From: Rhizobium sp. WSM4643
GTDB taxonomy: Bacteria > Pseudomonadota > Alphaproteobacteria > Rhizobiales > Rhizobiaceae
Assembly: GCF_025152745.1 (NCBI RefSeq)
Contig: NZ_CP104041.1
Span: 248,001 to 312,000, forward strand
Length of the DNA stretch: 64,000 nt
Reading direction: 5' to 3'
Below the pieces are notes generated by a model. The model made no database searches, had not been told where the DNA came from, and worked only from the letters and a program-made list of their open reading frames with translations. Each line of letters begins with the position of its first letter. Positions within the stretch are counted from its first letter, which is position 1. Below, in pieces: positions 33,355 to 43,166 of the stretch. The position numbers were made by a program, and so were the translations under genes.

Positions 33355-34317
33355 ATGCCTGTGCCGCTTCGCATCGCCCTTCGAGATTGGGATTACATGA
33401 CACCGCTTGTGCTCGGTGATGTCAGCTCTTCCCGTCTTAATATCAAAGTGGATCGGGTGGGCACGCTGGTCTCCAGCCTCGCCGATGATGAGGCGCATGA
33501 CGCCGCGGAAATGTCCTTCAGCCGCTATTCGCAGATGCGTCATGATGGCGATGATCGGGTTCTGGGCATGCCGAACTTCATCATGCGCGGCTTCCGTCAT
33601 CGCTGCATCATCACCGCCAAGGGGAGTCCGCTCCGCACGCTGTCCGATCTGGCCGGCAAGAACATCGGCGTGACCGGCTGGCGCGATTCCGGAAATACCT
33701 GGACCCGTGCCGCTTTGCGCCGGGAAGGCGTCGGCGTCGAGGATGCGATGTGGTATGCCGGGCGCCTGACCGAGGCTCATCCGATCGTCGACCGTCTCGA
33801 TGGTTTCGGGCGGCCCGGCCGCATCGAGGCTGCTCCCGGCGAGCGCCCTATGGTCGACCTTTTGCTGGATGGAGGGCTCGATGCCGTGTTCACGCCTTTC
33901 ATGCCGAAGGGTTTCTTCGATCAGGAATCGCCGCTCCGCCAGCTGCTGGATGACTTCCGCGCCGCTGAAGTCGCTTACCTCAACGAAGTCGGCTACATCC
34001 CGGGCATGCATCTGATCGGCTTCAAGGCTGATATCGTCAAGGAGCATCCCTGGGTCATGGATGAACTCAGCGAGTTGATCGACGAGTCCCAGCGTCTGTG
34101 GCTGGAGAAGCGCGAGAAATACGCCGACACCACGCCCTGGATGATCGACGAACTGCGCCGCTGCGCGGCCGACCTGCCGCCAAGCTGGAACGTCAGCGGG
34201 CTTGCCGCGAACGAGGCGATGATCGCAGATTTTGCCGAGGAACTCTACGAACAGAAGATCATGCCGCGCCTTTTGACGCCCGCCGATCTGTTTCCGTGGC
34301 ACGCCAAGGCCCGATGA
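33355..34317 (+). CDS. Binding-protein-like protein related to 4,5-dihydroxyphthalate decarboxylase/PhnD
   Basis: A 320-residue protein of the periplasmic-binding-protein fold, similar in pattern to proteins annotated 4,5-dihydroxyphthalate decarboxylase or NMT1-type. It starts PLRIALRDWDYMTPLVLGDV and includes EMSFSRYSQMRHDGDD, RTLSDLAGKNIGVTGWRDSG and LDAVFTPFMPKGFF. No signal peptide is seen, so it may act in the cytosol, as an enzyme or sensor rather than as a transporter partner. The ATG at 33355 has no strong ribosome site. It is the first gene after the MocR operator and precedes a complete type 3 amino-acid importer. The true reaction is unknown. Confidence 0.75.
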   Translation: MPVPLRIALRDWDYMTPLVLGDVSSSRLNIKVDRVGTLVSSLADDEAHDAAEMSFSRYSQMRHDGDDRVLGMPNFIMRGFRHRCIITAKGSPLRTLSDLAGKNIGVTGWRDSGNTWTRAALRREGVGVEDAMWYAGRLTEAHPIVDRLDGFGRPGRIEAAPGERPMVDLLLDGGLDAVFTPFMPKGFFDQESPLRQLLDDFRAAEVAYLNEVGYIPGMHLIGFKADIVKEHPWVMDELSELIDESQRLWLEKREKYADTTPWMIDELRRCAADLPPSWNVSGLAANEAMIADFAEELYEQKIMPRLLTPADLFPWHAKAR

Positions 34318-34391
34318 ACAAAACCCGGTGAAACCTTCAGAGGCCTCATCGTTGAACCACCCACTTTCGCAAACCAAAAAAGGGGAATGAC

Positions 34392-35282
34392 ATGCATTCG
34401 AAACTGATCGCTTCCGCCGCCCTGCTGGGTCTGATGATGACGACGTCGGTCTTCGCTGAGGAAACCGCCGTACCAAAGCAGACCGTCAATGACGCGCTTC
34501 GGGCCCGCCTGCCGGAGAAGATCCGCACCGACGGCAAGATGGTTTCCGTCAACAATGGTTCCTTTCCTCCCTATGAGATCGTCACCGGCACGAAATTGAG
34601 CGGTGCCAGCGCCGACCTGACTGATGCGATCGGCCAGATGCTCGGCGTCGAGATCGACCATGAAACCGTCAGCGGACTGACCGCATTGCTCGCCGGCATC
34701 AATTCCGGCCGATACCAGTTCGCCTTCGGTCCGATCGGTGACTTCAAGACCCGTGAGGAGGCTAATGATTTCGTCGATTGGGTTCAGGAATTCGTGGTCT
34801 TCTCCGTTCAGAAAGGCAATCCGAAGGCCATCGGCTCGCTCGACAGCGCCTGCGGCAATCGCATCGCCGTCATGGCCGGCGGCTCCGCCGAAAAGGTGAT
34901 CCAGGCCCAGGTCGAAAAGTGCAAGGCAGAAGGCAAGCCTGCGCTCGAAGTGCAATCCTACACCGACCAGCCGAGCTCGATCCTGGCTGTCCGCTCCAAA
35001 CGCGCCGACGCCTTCTTCTCCTCGCAGGCGCCGCTGACCTATTTCGTGTCTCAGGCAAACGGCCAGCTGGAACTGAGCGGCGTCGGCCAGAAGAATGGCT
35101 TCGACGATCTCTATCAGGGCGCCGTCGTGCCGAAAGGCTCGCCGCTCGGCCCCGTTCTGCTCGACTCGATCAAGGCGTTGATGGACAACGGCGCCTACGC
35201 CGCCATCATGAAAAAGTGGGGTCTTGAGAACAACATGATCAAGCAGCCCGGCCTCAATCTTGGTGGAGCCCTGCCGAAATGA
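34392..35282 (+). CDS. ABC substrate-binding protein, family 3 (polar amino acid type)
   Basis: A 296-residue periplasmic binding protein with signal peptide MHSKLIASAALLGLMMTTSV followed by FAEET. SBP_bac_3 motifs include KMVSVNNGSFPPYEIVTGTK, LINSGRYQFAFGP-type sequence (LAGINSGRYQFAFGPIGDFK) and GNRIAVMAGGSAEKVIQ. It ends with KKWGLENNMIKQPGLNLGG. It supplies an amino acid or related compound to the permease that begins 4 bp before its stop. AGGGGAATGAC precedes the ATG. The genes up to 36984 form one overlapping unit. Confidence 0.94.
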   Translation: MHSKLIASAALLGLMMTTSVFAEETAVPKQTVNDALRARLPEKIRTDGKMVSVNNGSFPPYEIVTGTKLSGASADLTDAIGQMLGVEIDHETVSGLTALLAGINSGRYQFAFGPIGDFKTREEANDFVDWVQEFVVFSVQKGNPKAIGSLDSACGNRIAVMAGGSAEKVIQAQVEKCKAEGKPALEVQSYTDQPSSILAVRSKRADAFFSSQAPLTYFVSQANGQLELSGVGQKNGFDDLYQGAVVPKGSPLGPVLLDSIKALMDNGAYAAIMKKWGLENNMIKQPGLNLGGALPK

Positions 35283-36208
35283 GCAATGACCGCACGACTG
35301 CCGCACCGCCGTCTGGCGGTGCGGACTTCCGGGATGTTGCCCACGCCCACAAGCCCTTTCAAACCGGCCGGCTCCTCCTGTGGGTGGTCGTGCTCCTGAT
35401 TGCCGCGAACTTCCTCTGGATCGTCGCCCATAATGAGAATTTCGGCTGGCCTGTCGTCGCGGCTTATTTCTTCGATCCGACTGTCATCAGTGGCCTTTAC
35501 GTCAGCCTGGGCCTGACGGTGGTTGCGATGGCCATCGGCATCGTGCTCGGCCTCGGGCTGGCGATCGCCCGGCTTTCGAATGACCGGCTCGCAAGTTCGC
35601 TGGCATCGCTGTTCATCTGGTTTTTCCGCGGCACGCCGCTCCTGGTGCAGTTGATCTTCTGGTACAATCTCTCGACCCTTTTCCCCGAACTTTCGATCGC
35701 CATTCCGTTCGGTCCGACGCTCGCAAGCTGGGAGACCAATTCGGTGATCACGCCGATGACAGCGGCAATCGTCGGCCTGGCCTTGAACGAAGCGGCCTAC
35801 ATGGCCGAGATCATTCGCGGCGGCCTGCTCTCGGTCGATCGCGGCCAGTTCGAGACGGCGGAAGCCTTCGGCATGACCAAGGCGAGGGCGCTGTGGCGGA
35901 TCATCATTCCGCAGGCGATGCGCTCGATCGTGCCGCCGACCGGCAACCAGCTGATCAGCATGATCAAGGCGACCTCGCTCGTCAGCGTCATCGCCATGGC
36001 CGATCTGCTCTATTCCGTCCAGTCGATCTACAATCGCACCTTCGAGATCGTACCGATGCTGCTGGTCGCGGTCCTCTGGTACTTGCTTATCACCTCGATC
36101 CTCAATCTCGGCCAGAGCTATATCGAGGCTTATTACGGCCGCAGCGAACGGCGCAATAGTGTCGCTGCCGCAAAGGCCGAGGCCGTTGTCCAGGAGGCAA
36201 ACCATTGA
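35279..36208 (+). CDS. Amino-acid-type ABC transporter permease
   Basis: A 309-residue HisM/GlnP-type permease. After a soluble N-terminus of about 35 residues there are about five to six hydrophobic segments. The family motifs are [38 protein letters not shown] and [20 protein letters not shown] followed by IIPQAMRS. It overlaps the binding-protein gene and the ATPase gene by 4 bp each. Only one permease gene is present, so the channel should be a homodimer. Confidence 0.94.
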   Translation: MSNDRTTAAPPSGGADFRDVAHAHKPFQTGRLLLWVVVLLIAANFLWIVAHNENFGWPVVAAYFFDPTVISGLYVSLGLTVVAMAIGIVLGLGLAIARLSNDRLASSLASLFIWFFRGTPLLVQLIFWYNLSTLFPELSIAIPFGPTLASWETNSVITPMTAAIVGLALNEAAYMAEIIRGGLLSVDRGQFETAEAFGMTKARALWRIIIPQAMRSIVPPTGNQLISMIKATSLVSVIAMADLLYSVQSIYNRTFEIVPMLLVAVLWYLLITSILNLGQSYIEAYYGRSERRNSVAAAKAEAVVQEANH

Positions 36209-36984
36209 CCGCCGCCGAGACCATAAAACCTCTCGTCAGAGCCCGCAACGTCCACAAATCCTTCGACCAGCTCGAGGTGCTGAAAGGAATCGACCTCGAC
36301 GTCATGCCGGGTGAAGTCGTCGTGGTGCTCGGCCCGTCCGGGTCGGGAAAATCCACCTTCCTGCGCTGCATCAATCACCTCGAAGCGATCAATAAGGGGT
36401 TCATCGAAGTCGATGGCGAACAGATCGGTTATCGCCTCCGCAAGGACCGGCTGGAAAAGCTGTCGAGCAACGGGATCGCCCACCAGCGGCGCAAGATCGG
36501 TATGGTGTTCCAGCAGTTCAACCTCTATCCGCATATGACGGTGCTGCAGAACATCATCGAGGCCCCGGTCGGCGTGCACGGAGAAAGCCGCAAGGCCGCG
36601 ACCGAGAACGCCATGCGGCTTCTGGAGCGGGTGGGGCTGTCGGAAAAGGCGGGCAGTTATCCCCGCCAGCTCTCGGGCGGTCAGCAGCAGCGCGTCGCCA
36701 TCGCCCGTGCCTTGGCGATCAAGCCGAAGCTGATGCTGTTCGATGAGCCCACCTCTGCGCTCGACCCGGAACTCGTCGGCGAAGTTCTTTCCACCATGCG
36801 CGATCTCGCCAAGCAGGGCCTGACCATGATCGTCGTGACCCACGAGATCGGCTTCGCCCGCGAGGCGGCAGATCGTGTCGTGTTCATGGACGGCGGCAAT
36901 GTCGTCGAAATGGGCAAGCCCGAGGATGTCATCGGCGATCCGCAACATCCCCGAACTCAGGCGTTTCTCGCCCGTTTTCTCTGA
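36205..36984 (+). CDS. Amino-acid-type ABC transporter ATPase
   Basis: A 259-residue GlnQ/HisP-type ATPase. Walker A is [15 protein letters not shown], the Q-loop is [14 protein letters not shown], the signature is [20 protein letters not shown], Walker B is [14 protein letters not shown] and the switch is [15 protein letters not shown]. An insertion of about ten residues between Walker A and the Q-loop ([16 protein letters not shown]) is common in this subfamily. The start is set by the ATGA overlap with the permease. It is a TTG codon. Confidence 0.95.
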   Translation: MTAAETIKPLVRARNVHKSFDQLEVLKGIDLDVMPGEVVVVLGPSGSGKSTFLRCINHLEAINKGFIEVDGEQIGYRLRKDRLEKLSSNGIAHQRRKIGMVFQQFNLYPHMTVLQNIIEAPVGVHGESRKAATENAMRLLERVGLSEKAGSYPRQLSGGQQQRVAIARALAIKPKLMLFDEPTSALDPELVGEVLSTMRDLAKQGLTMIVVTHEIGFAREAADRVVFMDGGNVVEMGKPEDVIGDPQHPRTQAFLARFL

Positions 36985-37055
36985 CTGGTGTCAGCTTCTG
37001 CTTCGACCCTCCGGGCCGGAGCAATGGTTCCTTTCGATCAAAACTGGATGTTTTC

Positions 37056-38246
37056 ATGCCCACGCTCGACAATGCCTATGCCCGCCTTTCCGATTTCGAA
37101 GCGATGGAGGCGGAGCTGAAGGCGACCCGCCAGTACCTGCATGCCCATCCGGAACTCTCTTTCGAAGAGGCGGAGACGGCGCGCTACGTCGCCGAAAAGC
37201 TGGAAGGCTGGGGTTATCAAGTGACCCGCAATGTCGGCGGACACGGCGTGGTCGCCCGGCTCAGCGCCGGCAAGGGCAGCAGGGGCATCGCCATCCGGGC
37301 CGACATGGATGCGCTGCCGATCGTCGAGGAAACCGGGCTACCCTATGCCAGCAGCACCCCCGGCAAGATGCATGCCTGCGGCCATGACGGCCACACGACC
37401 GTGCTGCTCGGCGCAGCCGAATATCTCGCCCGCACCCGTCGCTTCAGCGGAACGGTGACACTGATCTTCCAGCCGGCGGAAGAGGCGGGCAAGGATAGCG
37501 GCGCCCAGGCGATGATCGCCGACGGATTGTTCGAGCGGTTTCCGTTCGACGCAATCTTTGGCCTCCACAACCACCCCGGCGCTCCCGAAGGCACCATCCT
37601 GCTGCGATCCGGCCCGATGATGGCGGCATCGGATACCGTCGAGATGACTATCAGGGGCAAAGGCGGTCATGCCTCACGGCCGCACCTGACCATCGATCCC
37701 GTGGTCGTGGCCTGCAATCTCGTCGTCTCGCTGCAGACGATCATCTCGCGCAACCTCGATCCGACCCAAACGGCTGTCATCACCGTCGGCACCATCCATG
37801 CCGGCGATGCAGTCAACGTCATTCCGGAATATGCCAAGCTTGCATTGAGCGTGCGCTCCTTCGAGCCCCGCATTCGCGACCTCCTGCAGGAGCGCATCAC
37901 CAAGCTCGCCCGCTCTGTGGCCGAGGGTCACGATGCTGTGATCGAGATCGACTACGATCGCGGCAATCCTGTCGTCGTCAACTCGCCTGCCGAGACGGAT
38001 TTCGCCCGGATCGTGGCGGCGGAACTAGTCGGCGAAGACAAGGTCGCGACCTGCCCGCTCATCCCCGGCAGCGAGGATTTCGCCCACTTTCTCGAGCACA
38101 AGCCGGGAAGCTTCCTGCGTCTCGGCAATGGTATGAATTCCGCCGTCCTGCATAGCGCCAAATACGACTTCGCCGATGCCAGCCTGACGGTTGGCGCGGC
38201 AATGTGGGCAAGGCTTACGGAACGCTACCTCCAGGACGACGCCTGA
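37056..38246 (+). CDS. M20 family metallo-amidohydrolase (hippurate hydrolase type)
   Basis: A 396-residue cytosolic M20D peptidase/amidohydrolase. The family signatures are HPELSFEEAETARYV, IRADMDALPIVEETGLPY, MHACGHDGHTTVLLGAAEYL, FQPAEEAGKDSGAQAMIADG and FGLHNHPGAPEG. The His, Glu and Cys residues that bind two metal ions are present. Members cleave N-acyl amino acids such as hippurate, N-acetyl or auxin conjugates. It lies 71 bp after the ATPase of the amino-acid importer. It is probably the enzyme that releases an amino acid from the imported acylated compound. ATG at 37056. Confidence 0.94.
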   Translation: MPTLDNAYARLSDFEAMEAELKATRQYLHAHPELSFEEAETARYVAEKLEGWGYQVTRNVGGHGVVARLSAGKGSRGIAIRADMDALPIVEETGLPYASSTPGKMHACGHDGHTTVLLGAAEYLARTRRFSGTVTLIFQPAEEAGKDSGAQAMIADGLFERFPFDAIFGLHNHPGAPEGTILLRSGPMMAASDTVEMTIRGKGGHASRPHLTIDPVVVACNLVVSLQTIISRNLDPTQTAVITVGTIHAGDAVNVIPEYAKLALSVRSFEPRIRDLLQERITKLARSVAEGHDAVIEIDYDRGNPVVVNSPAETDFARIVAAELVGEDKVATCPLIPGSEDFAHFLEHKPGSFLRLGNGMNSAVLHSAKYDFADASLTVGAAMWARLTERYLQDDA

Positions 38247-38363
38247 AGTCTCGCGCGCCATGCTTTACAGCGTTGCATTTGGAGCTTGCATTTTCTGGAG
38301 CGCAAAAGGATTTTGTAGCCCCTTGAAGTGAGGATCTCTCGCCGCAATTCCAGGATGTGCAGG

Positions 38364-38843
38364 ATGATTGCCGATTATAACGACGCCGGACTCGACCTGT
38401 CTTACGATCTCCAGTTTTACGCGTTGATGGCGGAAAGCTTCGAACGAAGTGTGGGACGCCGCCTGGCGCCGCAAGGCGAGGGTGCTGAATGGCTATACGA
38501 CCAGTCGCCGGCAGTTGTCCTTGCCCACAACACCGACGCCGATCCGCGCTTTATCTATGCAAACCGCGCGGCCCAGGCTTGCTTCGAATATTCGTGGGAC
38601 GAGTTCATCACTTTGCCATCCCGTCTGTCGGCGGAGGCGCCCGATCGCGCCGAACGTGACAGGCTGTTGAGCGCCGTAACAACGAATGGCTTTATCGCCG
38701 ACTATCGCGGAATTCGCATCGCCAAATCAGGACGGCGTTTCTATATCGAGAAGGCCATCGTCTGGAATCTCGTCGACCGCAGCGGATGCCGTCGCGGTCA
38801 GGCTGCGACATTCGACTCCTGGCAAGACGTGCAGGCGGATTGA
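38364..38843 (+). CDS. MEKHLA-domain protein
   Basis: A 159-residue protein matching the MEKHLA domain, a PAS-related module best known from the C-terminus of plant HD-ZIP III regulators and found alone in bacteria. Features are LMAESFERSVGRRL, WLYDQSPAVVLAHNTDADPR, FIYANRAAQACFEYSWDEFI and the arginine-rich LPSRLSAEAPDRAERDRLL. The end FYIEKAIVWNLVDRSGCRRG is also typical. The start is uncertain (38328, 38355 or 38364); AGGA lies ten bases before the last. There is no partner gene on the same transcript. Function unknown, presumably ligand or redox sensing. Confidence 0.82.
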   Translation: MIADYNDAGLDLSYDLQFYALMAESFERSVGRRLAPQGEGAEWLYDQSPAVVLAHNTDADPRFIYANRAAQACFEYSWDEFITLPSRLSAEAPDRAERDRLLSAVTTNGFIADYRGIRIAKSGRRFYIEKAIVWNLVDRSGCRRGQAATFDSWQDVQAD

Positions 38844-38992
38844 GCGTCGGCTGCCGAGACGCCGACCATGCGCCGCATATGTTTCCGCGACTTTGCAAAC
38901 GATGTCGTTTGCCACTCGGTTGCCAAAAAACCATGATTGCGTCACATAGATCGCATATCGACACTCGGCATTAAGAATTGGATCGACGCTGA

Positions 38993-41107
38993 ATGCGCAT
39001 AGCCTACGTTTTCCTTGGTGCATTTCTTGCAATTGCACAGTCCGCATATGCTGAAGTCGCATCACCGCCTGTTTTGGCGCCGCTGAAGCGACAGGCACAA
39101 GCCGCGGATTTGAGCGCACAATTTCTTTCGCGGTATAGCTACAAGCCCGTTCCACTTGACGACGCCCTGTCGGCCAGGATCATGGATGCGTTCATCAAGT
39201 CACTTGATCCGGACCGCATGCTGTTCCTGCAGACTGATATCGACAGGTTCATGGCTGACCGCAGCGAGATCGACGATGCAATAGAACGGAAGGACTTGAA
39301 GATCCCATTCGCGATTTTCAACGCCTATGAACAGCGCGTTGTCGACCGCATGAACTACGCGCGCGGCCTGCTAAAGCAGGGATTCGATTTCAGTGCGCAG
39401 GAAAATTATTCGGTGCTGCGCGATAAAGCACCGTGGCCACAGTCGGAAGCCGAGAGCAATGAGCTCTGGCGCAAGCGTGTCAAGAGCGACTGGTTGCGGC
39501 TGAAGCTGGGCGGCAAAACCGATGCGGCTATTCGCGAAACGCTCGACAAACGTTATGAAAACACGCTCGAGCGCGCTTACAAGTTTAAAAGCGACGACGT
39601 TTTCCAGTCGTTCATGGACGCCTATTCAAACTCGGTCGATCCGCACACGGACTATTTCGGCGCGGCCGCTTCAGCCGACTTCAACGTCTCGATGAAGCTT
39701 TCGCTGTTTGGTATCGGTGCTGTACTGCAGGAACGCGACGACTACACGACGATCCGCGAGCTCGTGCCGGGCGGGCCGGCGCAGCTGTCCGGCAAGCTCG
39801 CGGTCGGAGACCGCATTACCGGCGTTGGTCAAGGCAAGGATGGGGCGATCAAAGAAGTGGTGGGCACGCGCCTTGATGAAGTCGTGCAGATGATACGAGG
39901 GAAAAAAGACTCCGTCGTGCGGCTGGACATCCTGCCGGCAGATGCCGGAGCAGATGGCACGCATCGGGTCATCAGCCTGGTCCGCGATAAAATCAGTCTC
40001 GACAAGCAGGCCGCCAGGAAGACTGTGCTGTCCGTTAAGGCGGGCGACGCGACGCGTAAAATCGGGATCATCACTCTGCCGGTATTTTATGAGGACTTCG
40101 ACGCCAAGGGCAAAGGGGACCAGGATTACAAAAGTGCAAGCCGCGATGTCGCCAAGCTTCTCGACGAACTGAAGCAAGAAAAGGTCGACAGCGTGCTCAT
40201 CGACCTGCGTAACAATGGCGGCGGTTCATTGGACGAGGCGATTGATTTGACCGGTCTCTTCATCGGCAGTGGCCCAGTCGTTCAGCAACGTGGCAGCAAT
40301 GGCAAGATCGAGGTCAAAAGCGCTGGGTTTGCAGCGCCTGTCTGGACAGGTCCGATGGGTGTCCTGATCAATCGCGGCTCGGCCTCGGCTTCGGAGATTT
40401 TTGCTGCGGCAATCCAGGATTATGGTCGCGGTGTGATCGTCGGCGAACCCAGTTTCGGGAAAGGCACCGTTCAAACCGTCGTCGATCTTGACCAGATTGT
40501 TCGCAACAGCAAACCCGAGTTCGGGGAGCTGAAAGTGACAATTGCCCAGTTTTTCCGGGTCAACGGTGGTACGACGCAGTTGCACGGCGTGACGCCTGAT
40601 ATCAGCTTGCCAGGACTTTCCGATCCGACAAGTTTCGGCGAGACCAGCTATGACAATGCCCTGCCGTGGGCTGAGATCAAGCCCGCGAACTACACGCCCG
40701 CCGATACGATCACGACGTTGCTGCCGACATTGAAAAGCCGCCATGATGCGCGGGTTGAGAGCAATCCGGACTTCCAACGCCTGCTAAAAGACATTGCCGA
40801 CCTCAAGGCGCAGCGCGAGAAAGGAATTGTTTCCCTCAATGAGGCCGAACGTCGCAAAGAAGCGGCTGCTCGCGAGAAACGGTTCAAGGATCGAGCGGAA
40901 GCAGGGGATGGCGAGGATCTTGGAGATGATGGCCTGGAGGCTGGCGAGCGCAGCCTGAGTGCTGACATTGCCATTGAAAATGCTCGCAAGAATGCAAAAG
41001 ACGTCTTGCTGGACGAGACCGTCGCCATTCTTGCCGACGAGGCGAATTTGCAGGAAGGCGCACTAAGGGCAGCCACGAAAGAACCGGGAAACACGAACGG
41101 AAAATAA
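38993..41107 (+). CDS. Large Prc/Tsp-type carboxy-terminal processing protease
   Basis: A 704-residue S41 protease of the long Prc (tail-specific protease) form. The signal peptide is MRIAYVFLGAFLAIAQSAYA. An N-terminal helical domain, a PDZ domain (around IRELVPGGPAQLSGKLAVGD, residue 260) and the S41 catalytic core follow. The catalytic triad inferred by matching to E. coli Prc is Ser465 (in GSASASEIFAAA), Asp476 and Lys490 (in GEPSFGKGT); spacings 11 and 25 agree with E. coli. The C-terminal DUF3340-like region is charged and helical. It would cleave periplasmic proteins from their C-termini. Alphaproteobacteria usually carry a shorter CtpA, so the long form is notable. Confidence 0.93.
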   Translation: MRIAYVFLGAFLAIAQSAYAEVASPPVLAPLKRQAQAADLSAQFLSRYSYKPVPLDDALSARIMDAFIKSLDPDRMLFLQTDIDRFMADRSEIDDAIERKDLKIPFAIFNAYEQRVVDRMNYARGLLKQGFDFSAQENYSVLRDKAPWPQSEAESNELWRKRVKSDWLRLKLGGKTDAAIRETLDKRYENTLERAYKFKSDDVFQSFMDAYSNSVDPHTDYFGAAASADFNVSMKLSLFGIGAVLQERDDYTTIRELVPGGPAQLSGKLAVGDRITGVGQGKDGAIKEVVGTRLDEVVQMIRGKKDSVVRLDILPADAGADGTHRVISLVRDKISLDKQAARKTVLSVKAGDATRKIGIITLPVFYEDFDAKGKGDQDYKSASRDVAKLLDELKQEKVDSVLIDLRNNGGGSLDEAIDLTGLFIGSGPVVQQRGSNGKIEVKSAGFAAPVWTGPMGVLINRGSASASEIFAAAIQDYGRGVIVGEPSFGKGTVQTVVDLDQIVRNSKPEFGELKVTIAQFFRVNGGTTQLHGVTPDISLPGLSDPTSFGETSYDNALPWAEIKPANYTPADTITTLLPTLKSRHDARVESNPDFQRLLKDIADLKAQREKGIVSLNEAERRKEAAAREKRFKDRAEAGDGEDLGDDGLEAGERSLSADIAIENARKNAKDVLLDETVAILADEANLQEGALRAATKEPGNTNGK

Positions 41108-41196
41108 TCGTCGTTGACCGGCGCAACGGTGCGCGCAGCTTTGCGATCCCCTTGGCATAATGGGCCTGGGTTCAGCTCCCTTCAAGGCGAGGGAAC

Positions 41197-42198
41197 TCAT
41201 GCAGTGTCCGAATCAGGCGCTGTGTTGGCGATTTCCGGGTCGGCGTGATGACAGGCGGTCAGAAGACCAGGGGCCGCCGTTCGCGCGGTCAGGGCAGGTT
41301 CCTGTTCTGCGCAGATCGACGTCGCTTTCCAGCAACGCGTTCGAAAACGGCATCCGCTGGGCGGATTGGCGGGGCTCGGCAGATCGCCCTGCAGAACGAT
41401 GCGCTTGCGCTGCGCGCGACGCCTCGGATCGGGTGTCGGGACCGCCGACATCAGGGCCTGCGTGTAGGGATGAGCCGCCGCGCTGAAGATCGATTGCTTC
41501 GGCCCCGTTTCGATGATCTTGCCGAGATACATGACCATCACACGATCCGAGACATGCCGCACGACGGCGAGATCATGCGCGACGAACAGCATCGCCAGAT
41601 TGCGCTCGCGCCTCAATCCGGCCAGCAGGTTGATCACCTGCGCCTGGACCGAGACGTCGAGGGCCGAGACAGGCTCGTCGCAGACAAGAAGTGTCGGATT
41701 AAGCGCGAGAGCGCGGGCAATGCCAAGGCGCTGCCGCTGGCCGCCTGAAAATTCCGAGGGATAGCGGTCCGCATGCTCGGCGCGCAGCCCGACGGATTCG
41801 AGCAGCTTGACCGTCTCTTCACGCCAGTTGCTCTTGGGCACGACCCCCGGCTGCAACGCCCAGGGTTCGGAAATCAGCCGATCGACCCGCATGCGGGGAT
41901 TGAGCGACTGGTAGGGGTCCTGGAAAACGACCTGCATCTTGCGGCGCAATTCACGCAGCCGCCGGCCACTGGCTGTCGTAATGTCCACACCGTCAAGCAA
42001 AGCGCTGCCGCTTGTCGCCGGTCCAAGCTTCAAGAGCGTCCGAACCAGCGAGGTTTTGCCGCAACCACTTTCGCCGACGAGGCCGAGCGTCTCTCCCTTG
42101 GCAATCTCGAAGCTGACATCGTCGACGGCACGCACCGGCGCCGCGGCGCTGCCGAAGTGCCGGGAGAGGTTTTGGACCTTCAGCAGAGGTTCGATCAT
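41197..42198 (-). CDS. Dipeptide/oligopeptide ABC ATPase, OppF/DppF type
   Basis: A 333-residue ATPase with Walker A LVGESGCGKTSLVRTLLKL, the Q-loop VVFQDPYQSLNPRMRVDRLI, the signature FSGGQRQRLGIARALALNPT and Walker B LLVCDEPVSALDVSVQAQV. The C-terminal oligo_HPY domain contains HPYTQALMSAVPTPDPR and two of the usual cysteines (CRFRTRCWKATSICAEQEPA), which in DppD/F bind a 4Fe-4S cluster. It is the last gene of the operon and overlaps the DppD-like gene by ATGA. It pairs with DppD to drive peptide or related import. Confidence 0.94.
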   Translation of the reverse strand: MIEPLLKVQNLSRHFGSAAAPVRAVDDVSFEIAKGETLGLVGESGCGKTSLVRTLLKLGPATSGSALLDGVDITTASGRRLRELRRKMQVVFQDPYQSLNPRMRVDRLISEPWALQPGVVPKSNWREETVKLLESVGLRAEHADRYPSEFSGGQRQRLGIARALALNPTLLVCDEPVSALDVSVQAQVINLLAGLRRERNLAMLFVAHDLAVVRHVSDRVMVMYLGKIIETGPKQSIFSAAAHPYTQALMSAVPTPDPRRRAQRKRIVLQGDLPSPANPPSGCRFRTRCWKATSICAEQEPALTARTAAPGLLTACHHADPEIANTAPDSDTA

Positions 42199-43166
42199 AC
42201 TGGTGATACCGGGAAGTGGCAGGCGGCCTGGCGGCCCGACCCTACGGTTTCAAGAGAGGGGACGACCTCGGCACAGAGCCCTTCGGCGCGTGGACAGCGC
42301 GTTCTGAATGCGCAGCCGGAAGGCAGGGCGACAGGATTGGGTGCGGAGCCGGGGATCGGCACCAATTCGTCTTCATCCGTGTCCATGCGCGGCTGCGAGG
42401 CAAGCAATCCAACGCTGTAAGGATGGCGGGCATCTTCGAACAGTTCGAAGACGCTTGCGGTCTCCACGACGCGGCCGGCATACATGACGGCGACGCGATC
42501 GGCGAGTTCGGCGACGACGCCGAGGTCATGGGTGATGAAGATCATGCCGGCATCGCTGCGTTTGCGGATCGTCTCCAAAAGATCGACCACCTGCGCCTGG
42601 ATCGTGACGTCGAGCGCCGTCGTCGGCTCGTCTGCGATGATGACATCCGGTTCCAGTGCCACGGCCATGGCGATCATGATGCGTTGGCGCATGCCGCCCG
42701 AAAACTCATGCGGATATTGCCTGGCACGACTTTCAGGGTCGGGAATGCCGATGGCCGTCAGAAGGTCGATCACGGCTTCTTCGATACTACCTTTCGGAGT
42801 GCGGCCGTGGATGCGGAACATTTCTGCGATCTGCCAGCCCACGGAGTAGACCGGGTTGAGCGCTGCGAGCGCATCCTGAAAGATCAGGGCGATCCGATCG
42901 CCGCAGAGATCGCGCCGCTCGTTTCGCGAGAGCTGCAACAGCTCGACACCGTCGAATCGAATCGATCCTTGATTGATTTCGCCCGGCGGGTTGGGAACGA
43001 GATCCATGATCGCCGACGCGGTCACCGACTTGCCGGAGCCGCTTTCGCCGAGAAGCGCCAGGACCTCTCCACGCTCGAGCGAAAAGGAAACGCCGTTGAG
43101 CGCCAGAATGCGGCCCGCGGCCGTATCGAAACTGACCTGCAAGTCCTTGACTTCGAGAAGAGCCAT
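42195..43166 (-). CDS. Dipeptide/oligopeptide ABC ATPase, OppD/DppD type
   Basis: A 323-residue ATPase with Walker A LLGESGSGKSVTASAIMDL, Q-loop IFQDALAALNPVYSVGWQIA, signature FSGGMRQRIMIAMAVALEPD and Walker B VIIADEPTTALDVTIQAQV. The C-terminal HPY domain (RHPYSVGLLASQPRMDTDED) is present with several cysteines (CAFRTRCPRAEGLCAE). It overlaps the permease gene upstream and the OppF-like gene downstream, both by ATGA. It belongs to the SBP_bac_5 importer together with 41197-46561. Confidence 0.94.
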   Translation of the reverse strand: MALLEVKDLQVSFDTAAGRILALNGVSFSLERGEVLALLGESGSGKSVTASAIMDLVPNPPGEINQGSIRFDGVELLQLSRNERRDLCGDRIALIFQDALAALNPVYSVGWQIAEMFRIHGRTPKGSIEEAVIDLLTAIGIPDPESRARQYPHEFSGGMRQRIMIAMAVALEPDVIIADEPTTALDVTIQAQVVDLLETIRKRSDAGMIFITHDLGVVAELADRVAVMYAGRVVETASVFELFEDARHPYSVGLLASQPRMDTDEDELVPIPGSAPNPVALPSGCAFRTRCPRAEGLCAEVVPSLETVGSGRQAACHFPVSPV

